From Pseudotabrizicola formosa (GTDB lineage Bacteria > Pseudomonadota > Alphaproteobacteria > Rhodobacterales > Rhodobacteraceae): DNA of 64,000 bases. The notes below the pieces were generated by a model. It had not been told where the DNA came from, made no database searches, and saw only the letters and a program-made list of their open reading frames with translations. The stretch is from contig NZ_PJOM01000003.1 of assembly GCF_002900965.1 (NCBI RefSeq), forward strand, positions 124,001 to 188,000, read 5' to 3'. Below, piece by piece: positions 55,597 to 64,000 of this stretch (positions are counted from its first letter, which is position 1; each line of letters opens with the position of its first letter). A program made the position numbers and the translations under genes.

Positions 55597-55662
55597 TCTT
55601 CGCGTCTCGCGTGGGTTGATCTCACGTCGTTGGAACCCCATCTTTATTAACGGAATGAAAAA

Positions 55663-56037
55663 ATGGCTGATCTGAACAAACTCGCCGAAGAAATCGTTGG
55701 CCTGACCCTGCTGCAGGCTCAGGAACTGAAAACCATCCTGAAAGACACCTATGGCATCGAGCCAGCTGCTGGTGGCGCTGTCATGATGGCTGCCGGTCCG
55801 GCTGCTGCAGCTGCTCCGGCTGAAGAGCAGACCGAGTTCGACGTCGTCCTGACCGACGCTGGCCCGAACAAGATCAACGTGATCAAGGAAGTGCGCACCA
55901 TCACCGGCCTGGGCCTCAAAGAAGCCAAGGATCTGGTCGAAGCTGGCGGCAAAGTGAAAGAAGCTGTGACCAAAGCTGACGCAGAAGGCTTCAAAAAGAA
56001 GCTGGAAGAAGCTGGCGCCAAGGTCGAGCTGAAGTAA
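55663..56037 (+). CDS. rplL: 50S ribosomal protein L7/L12
   Basis: Mobile stalk protein that recruits translation factors. The 124-residue protein has the N-terminal dimerisation helix ([23 protein letters not shown]), an Ala/Gly/Pro-rich hinge ([14 protein letters not shown]) and the C-terminal factor-binding domain ([26 protein letters not shown]). It is followed by a 239-bp structured gap before rpoB. Confidence 0.99.
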   Translation: MADLNKLAEEIVGLTLLQAQELKTILKDTYGIEPAAGGAVMMAAGPAAAAAPAEEQTEFDVVLTDAGPNKINVIKEVRTITGLGLKEAKDLVEAGGKVKEAVTKADAEGFKKKLEEAGAKVELK

Positions 56038-56072
56038 TCGCGGTTGCGGGTCATACCGCAGCACTGATTTAC

Positions 56073-56102
56073 GGCTGGGGATGGAGAGATCCGTCCCCAG
56101 CC
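56073..56102 (+). terminator. Attenuator-like hairpin after rplL
   Basis: A 12-bp stem with one G-U pair (56073-56084 with 56091-56102, 6-nt loop), 35 bp past the rplL stop. It has no T tract, so it may lower rather than end transcription into rpoBC or protect the mRNA end. An almost perfect palindrome (arms 56114-56126 and 56129-56141) follows and could be a processing site. Confidence 0.5.
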
Positions 56103-56204
56103 AATCGCGTCTTGAAAGGTGTTTTCGCGAAAACGCCTTTCCAGGTGCGGCGCGGCTCGGGAGCGGTCCTGCGGGACGGATCGCATGAATAGAGCCAACC
56201 CTCC

Positions 56205-56245
56205 TTCGCCAGCGGCGAATGTCCGTGGCCCGACGGCCATTCGCC
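56205..56245 (+). promoter_or_regulatory. Mutually exclusive hairpins in the rpoB leader
   Basis: TTCGCC (56205-56210) pairs with GGCGAA (56214-56219) around AGC. The same GGCGAATG (56214-56221) can instead pair with CATTCGCC (56238-56245). The two folds cannot coexist, as in attenuators. They lie 30-70 bp before the rpoB start. Confidence 0.5.
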
Positions 56246-56276
56246 AGCGACACGAGAAAAAAAGGTGACGACAAGC

Positions 56277-59200
56277 ATGGCGCAAGCTTATGTAGGCCAG
56301 AAACGCATCCGCCGTTATTATGGCAAGATCCGTGAAGTTCTGGAGATGCCGAACCTGATCGAGGTTCAGAAATCTTCTTACGACCTGTTCCTGAATTCGG
56401 GCGAGGGTCCGAAACCTTCCGACGGCGAAGGTATTCAGGGCACGTTCCAGTCGGTGTTCCCGATCAAGGACTTCAACGAAACGGCCGTTCTTGAATTCGT
56501 GAAATACGAGCTGGAAAAGCCGAAATACGACGTTGATGAATGCCAGCAGCGCGACATGACCTATGCGGCACCCCTGAAGGTGACGCTGCGCCTGATCGTG
56601 TTTGATGTCGATGAAACCACCGGGGCACGGTCGGTCAAGGACATCAAGGAACAAGACGTCTATATGGGCGACATGCCCCTGATGACGTCGAACGGCACGT
56701 TCATCGTGAACGGCACCGAGCGCGTGATCGTCAGCCAGATGCACCGGTCGCCTGGCGTGTTCTTTGACCACGACAAGGGCAAAACCCATTCGTCGGGCAA
56801 ACTGCTGTTCGCTTGCCGCATCATTCCGTATCGTGGCAGCTGGCTCGATTTCGAATTCGACGCCAAGGATATTGTATTCGCCCGGATCGACCGCCGCCGC
56901 AAACTGCCGGTGACGACGCTGCTCTATGCCCTTGGCATGGATCAGGAAGCGATCATGGACGCTTACTACAACACCGTGAATTACCAATATGTGAAGAACA
57001 AAGGCTGGGTCACCAAGTTCTTCCCGGAACGTGTGCGCGGCACCCGTCCGTCCTTTGATTTGGTCGATGCGGCCACCGGTGAAGTCATCTTGAAAGCGGG
57101 CGAGAAAGCCACGCCGCGGATGGTGAAAAAATGGGTCGACGACGCAGAGGTTACCGAACTGCTGGTGCCGTTTGATCATGTTCTTGGGCGCTATGTGGCC
57201 AAAGACATTATCAATGAAGAAACCGGCGAGATCTGGGTTGAAGCCGGCGATGAGCTGACGTGGGAGTTGGACCGCGACGGCGAGGTCAAGGGCGGCAGCG
57301 TAAAGGTGCTCCTGGATCAGGGCATCACCGACATTCCGGTTCTGGACATCGACAACGTCAACGTCGGCCCCTACATCCGCAACACCATGGCGGCTGACAA
57401 GAACATGGGCCGCGACACCGCGCTGATGGACATCTACCGTGTGATGCGTCCGGGTGAGCCGCCAACGGTGGAAGCCGCCAGCCAGCTGTTCGACACGCTG
57501 TTCTTTGACAAGGACCGCTATGACCTGTCGGCCGTTGGCCGGGTGAAAATGAACATGCGTCTGGATCTGGGCAAGCCCGATACACAGCGCACGCTGGACC
57601 GTGATGACATCATCGCCTGTATCAAGGCGCTGACCGAGCTGCGCGACGGCAAAGGCGAAATCGACGACATCGACCACCTCGGCAACCGCCGTGTGCGGTC
57701 TGTGGGCGAGTTGATGGAAAACCAGTATCGCGTCGGCCTGCTGCGGATGGAACGCGCGATCAAGGAACGCATGTCGTCGGTGGAAATCGATACGATCATG
57801 CCACAAGACCTGATCAACGCCAAACCGGCTGCGGCTGCGGTGCGTGAATTCTTCGGCTCCAGCCAGCTGTCGCAGTTCATGGACCAAACCAACCCGCTGT
57901 CGGAAGTCACCCACAAGCGCCGCCTGTCGGCGCTTGGGCCGGGCGGTCTGACCCGTGAGCGTGCCGGCTTTGAAGTGCGCGACGTTCACCCGACCCACTA
58001 TGGCCGGATGTGCCCGATTGAAACGCCGGAAGGCCAGAACATCGGCCTGATCAACAGCTTGGCGACCTTCGCCCGCGTGAACAAATACGGGTTCATCGAA
58101 ACCCCGTACCGCAAGGTGATCGACAACAAGGTGACCGATGAGGTTGTCTATATGTCGGCGACCGAAGAAATGCGCCACACGGTGGCGCAGGCAAACGCGG
58201 CACAGGATTCCGAAGGGCGCTTCACCGATGACCTGATTTCGTCGCGTAAAGCGGGCGAATTCATGCTGAACCCGCCAGATGCGATTGACCTGATCGACGT
58301 TTCGCCAAAGCAGCTGGTGTCCGTCGCGGCATCGCTGATCCCGTTCCTTGAAAACGACGACGCCAACCGCGCTCTGATGGGCTCGAACATGCAGCGTCAG
58401 GCCGTTCCGCTGCTGCAGGCCGATGCGCCCTTCGTGGGCACCGGGATTGAAGCCGTGGTTGCCCGCGATTCCGGCGCGGCCATCATGGCGCGGCGGTCTG
58501 GCATCATCGATCAGGTCGATGCGACCCGGATCGTTGTGCGGGCGACAGAAATGCTGGAACCCGGTGAGCCGGGCGTCGATATCTACCGTCTGCGCAAATT
58601 CAAGCGGTCAAACCAGTCGTCCTGCATCAACCAGCGTCCTCTGGTGAAGGTGGGTGACACGGTGGAACGCGCGCAGGTCATCGCCGACGGCCCCTGCACC
58701 GACTTTGGCGAACTTGCCCTTGGCCGGAACGTGATCGTCGCGTTCATGCCTTGGAATGGCTACAACTACGAAGATTCGATCCTGATTTCGGAACGCATTC
58801 TGCGCGACGACGTGTTCACCTCGATCCACATCGAGGAATACGAAGTGGCGGCCCGCGATACGAAGCTGGGGCCAGAGGAAATCACCCGCGACATTCCGAA
58901 CGTCGGTGAGGAAGCGCTGCGCAACCTCGACGAGGCTGGCATCGTCTACATCGGTGCCGAAGTGCAGCCGGGCGACATTCTGGTCGGCAAGATCACCCCC
59001 AAGGGTGAATCGCCGATGACGCCGGAAGAAAAGCTGCTGCGCGCCATCTTTGGTGAAAAGGCGTCCGACGTGCGGGACACGTCGCTGCGCCTGCCGCCCG
59101 GTGCCTATGGTACGATCGTCGAAGTGCGGGTGTTCAACCGGCACGGCGTGGACAAGGACGAACGCGCGCTGCAGATCGAGCGGGAAGAAGTCGAACGTCT

Positions 59201-60410
59201 GGCCCGCGACCGCGATGACGAGCTGACCATTCTGGAGCGCAACATCTACTCGCGTCTGAAAACGCTGGTGATGGGCAAGACGGCTGTCAAAGGCCCGAAA
59301 GGCATCAAGTCAGGCTCCACCATCGACGAAGAACTGCTGGGCACGCTGTCGCGCGGCCAGTGGTGGCAGCTTGCCCTTGGCGAAGAAGCCGAGGCCAAGG
59401 ATGTCGAAGCCCTGCACGATCAGTTCGAAGCGCAAAAGCGCGCGCTTGAGCACCGCTTTGAAGACAAGGTGGAAAAGGTCCGTCGCGGCGATGATCTGCC
59501 TCCGGGCGTGATGAAGATGGTCAAGGTCTTCGTCGCGGTGAAGCGCAAGCTGCAACCGGGCGACAAAATGGCCGGTCGTCACGGCAACAAGGGCGTTATC
59601 TCCAAGGTCGTTCCGATCGAGGACATGCCGTTCCTGGCCGATGGCACCGCCGTTGATCTGGTGCTGAACCCGCTTGGGGTTCCGTCGCGGATGAACGTTG
59701 GTCAGATCCTGGAAACCCACATGGGCTGGGCCGCGCGCGGTCTGGGCATCCAGATTGACGAGGCGTTGAAAGAGTACCGCCGCAATGGTGACATGACCCC
59801 GGTCAAGGAAGCCATGCGGATCGCTTATGGCGACGAAACCTATGCCGAGGCGTTTGAAGACCGCAACGACGATGATCTGCTGGAGCTGGCAGGCAACGTG
59901 ACCAAGGGCGTGCCGATTGCAACGCCGGTGTTCGACGGGGCCAAGGAAGTGGACGTGAACGACGCGCTGACGCGTGCCGGGTTCGACACCTCGGGTCAGT
60001 CGGTGGTGTTCGATGGTCGCTCGGGCGAGCAGTTCCAGCGCAAGGTGACAGTGGGTGTGAAATACATGCTCAAGCTGCACCACCTTGTGGATGACAAGCT
60101 GCACGCCCGGTCTACCGGACCGTACTCGCTTGTTACCCAGCAACCGCTGGGTGGTAAGGCACAGTTCGGTGGTCAGCGTCTTGGGGAGATGGAGGTCTGG
60201 GCTTTGGAAGCCTACGGTGCCGCCTATACCCTGCAAGAGATGCTGACGGTCAAATCGGATGACGTGGCCGGCCGGACCAAGGTCTATGAAAGCATCGTCA
60301 AGGGCGAGGACAATTTCGAAGCTGGCGTGCCAGAATCGTTCAACGTTCTTGTCAAGGAGGTCCGCGGCCTGGGCCTCAACATGGAACTCCTGGATGCGGA
60401 GGAAGAGTGA
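56277..60410 (+). CDS. rpoB: RNA polymerase beta subunit
   Basis: Catalytic-core subunit of RNA polymerase, 1,377 residues, as usual for the family. It starts [31 protein letters not shown], as in relatives; an in-frame GTG four codons upstream is less likely. The rifampicin-binding cluster at about residue 525-570 ([27 protein letters not shown]) keeps the wild-type Asp, His and Ser positions, so no rifampicin-resistance change is seen. Other conserved parts are [28 protein letters not shown] and the C-terminal [24 protein letters not shown]. Confidence 0.99.
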   Translation: MAQAYVGQKRIRRYYGKIREVLEMPNLIEVQKSSYDLFLNSGEGPKPSDGEGIQGTFQSVFPIKDFNETAVLEFVKYELEKPKYDVDECQQRDMTYAAPLKVTLRLIVFDVDETTGARSVKDIKEQDVYMGDMPLMTSNGTFIVNGTERVIVSQMHRSPGVFFDHDKGKTHSSGKLLFACRIIPYRGSWLDFEFDAKDIVFARIDRRRKLPVTTLLYALGMDQEAIMDAYYNTVNYQYVKNKGWVTKFFPERVRGTRPSFDLVDAATGEVILKAGEKATPRMVKKWVDDAEVTELLVPFDHVLGRYVAKDIINEETGEIWVEAGDELTWELDRDGEVKGGSVKVLLDQGITDIPVLDIDNVNVGPYIRNTMAADKNMGRDTALMDIYRVMRPGEPPTVEAASQLFDTLFFDKDRYDLSAVGRVKMNMRLDLGKPDTQRTLDRDDIIACIKALTELRDGKGEIDDIDHLGNRRVRSVGELMENQYRVGLLRMERAIKERMSSVEIDTIMPQDLINAKPAAAAVREFFGSSQLSQFMDQTNPLSEVTHKRRLSALGPGGLTRERAGFEVRDVHPTHYGRMCPIETPEGQNIGLINSLATFARVNKYGFIETPYRKVIDNKVTDEVVYMSATEEMRHTVAQANAAQDSEGRFTDDLISSRKAGEFMLNPPDAIDLIDVSPKQLVSVAASLIPFLENDDANRALMGSNMQRQAVPLLQADAPFVGTGIEAVVARDSGAAIMARRSGIIDQVDATRIVVRATEMLEPGEPGVDIYRLRKFKRSNQSSCINQRPLVKVGDTVERAQVIADGPCTDFGELALGRNVIVAFMPWNGYNYEDSILISERILRDDVFTSIHIEEYEVAARDTKLGPEEITRDIPNVGEEALRNLDEAGIVYIGAEVQPGDILVGKITPKGESPMTPEEKLLRAIFGEKASDVRDTSLRLPPGAYGTIVEVRVFNRHGVDKDERALQIEREEVERLARDRDDELTILERNIYSRLKTLVMGKTAVKGPKGIKSGSTIDEELLGTLSRGQWWQLALGEEAEAKDVEALHDQFEAQKRALEHRFEDKVEKVRRGDDLPPGVMKMVKVFVAVKRKLQPGDKMAGRHGNKGVISKVVPIEDMPFLADGTAVDLVLNPLGVPSRMNVGQILETHMGWAARGLGIQIDEALKEYRRNGDMTPVKEAMRIAYGDETYAEAFEDRNDDDLLELAGNVTKGVPIATPVFDGAKEVDVNDALTRAGFDTSGQSVVFDGRSGEQFQRKVTVGVKYMLKLHHLVDDKLHARSTGPYSLVTQQPLGGKAQFGGQRLGEMEVWALEAYGAAYTLQEMLTVKSDDVAGRTKVYESIVKGEDNFEAGVPESFNVLVKEVRGLGLNMELLDAEEE

Positions 60411-60443
60411 GCGTGCGTCGGGGTTGACCCCAACATGCGTTCA

Positions 60444-60469
60444 GCAGGGCGGGCGTCACCCCGCCCTGC
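60444..60469 (+). other. Intercistronic hairpin between rpoB and rpoC
   Basis: A 10-bp perfect stem (60444-60453 with 60460-60469, 6-nt loop) sits in the 94-bp gap, with no T run. It is probably an mRNA processing or stability element; rpoC should still be co-transcribed. Confidence 0.5.
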
Positions 60470-60504
60470 ACCTTCCCCCGCCGCCCTTATTCTAAGGAAT
60501 TGAA

Positions 60505-64000
<3,496 letters not shown>

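Noticed and set aside
55749-58178. Minus-strand open frame of 809 codons
   Set aside because: Antisense to rplL and rpoB; composition is the shadow of codon use on the other strand.

Overview
The window reads as chromosomal DNA of an alphaproteobacterium, most likely family Rhodobacteraceae (order Rhodobacterales). The DNA is GC-rich. It holds a tuf / tRNA-Trp / secE / nusG / rplKAJL / rpoBC block in the order usual for that order, a BapA-like type I secreted adhesin, and a protein with a VPLPA-CTERM sorting tail. No phage, insertion sequence, CRISPR array or rRNA gene was seen.

Region by region. 1-12.4 kb is a mosaic of short metabolic and envelope units: the end of a flavin reductase, the pantothenate pair panB-panC, a cupin, a DMT exporter, a Tat-targeted L,D-transpeptidase lipoprotein, a secreted esterase-like/phytase-fold protein, a small stress membrane protein, creatinase, a YghU-type glutathione S-transferase, DoxX, a P1-family self-processing peptidase and an MltB-type lytic transglycosylase. 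12.6-16.4 kb has an orphan HyuA-type hydantoinase/oxoprolinase, a tRNA-Met, an 18-bp triple tandem repeat and a secreted PRC-barrel protein. 16.4-32.2 kb is a complete type I secretion locus: a 3,494-residue adhesin, then the ABC exporter, the membrane-fusion protein, a small lipoprotein and a TolC-like lipoprotein. 33.1-41.6 kb has an RND efflux pair, a TetR regulator and a two-subunit molybdenum hydroxylase (IorA/IorB type). 42-48.6 kb has a fused 5-oxoprolinase-type enzyme, a DUF533 protein, a cytochrome P450 and a lipoprotein. 48.7-64 kb is the translation/transcription core, ending inside rpoC.

How the genes work together. The clearest multi-gene machine is the adhesin plus its dedicated secretion apparatus, which should place a giant filamentous protein on the surface for biofilm formation. 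Creatinase and two hydantoinase/oxoprolinase-family enzymes point to use of small amide and guanidino nitrogen compounds. Sequences resembling the general stress promoter (GGAAC, then GTT after about 17-18 nt) lie upstream of the PRC-barrel and GlsB-type genes. A choice-of-anchor A / VPLPA-CTERM gene, with AT-rich flanking DNA, sits between tRNA-Trp and secE, which are normally adjacent.
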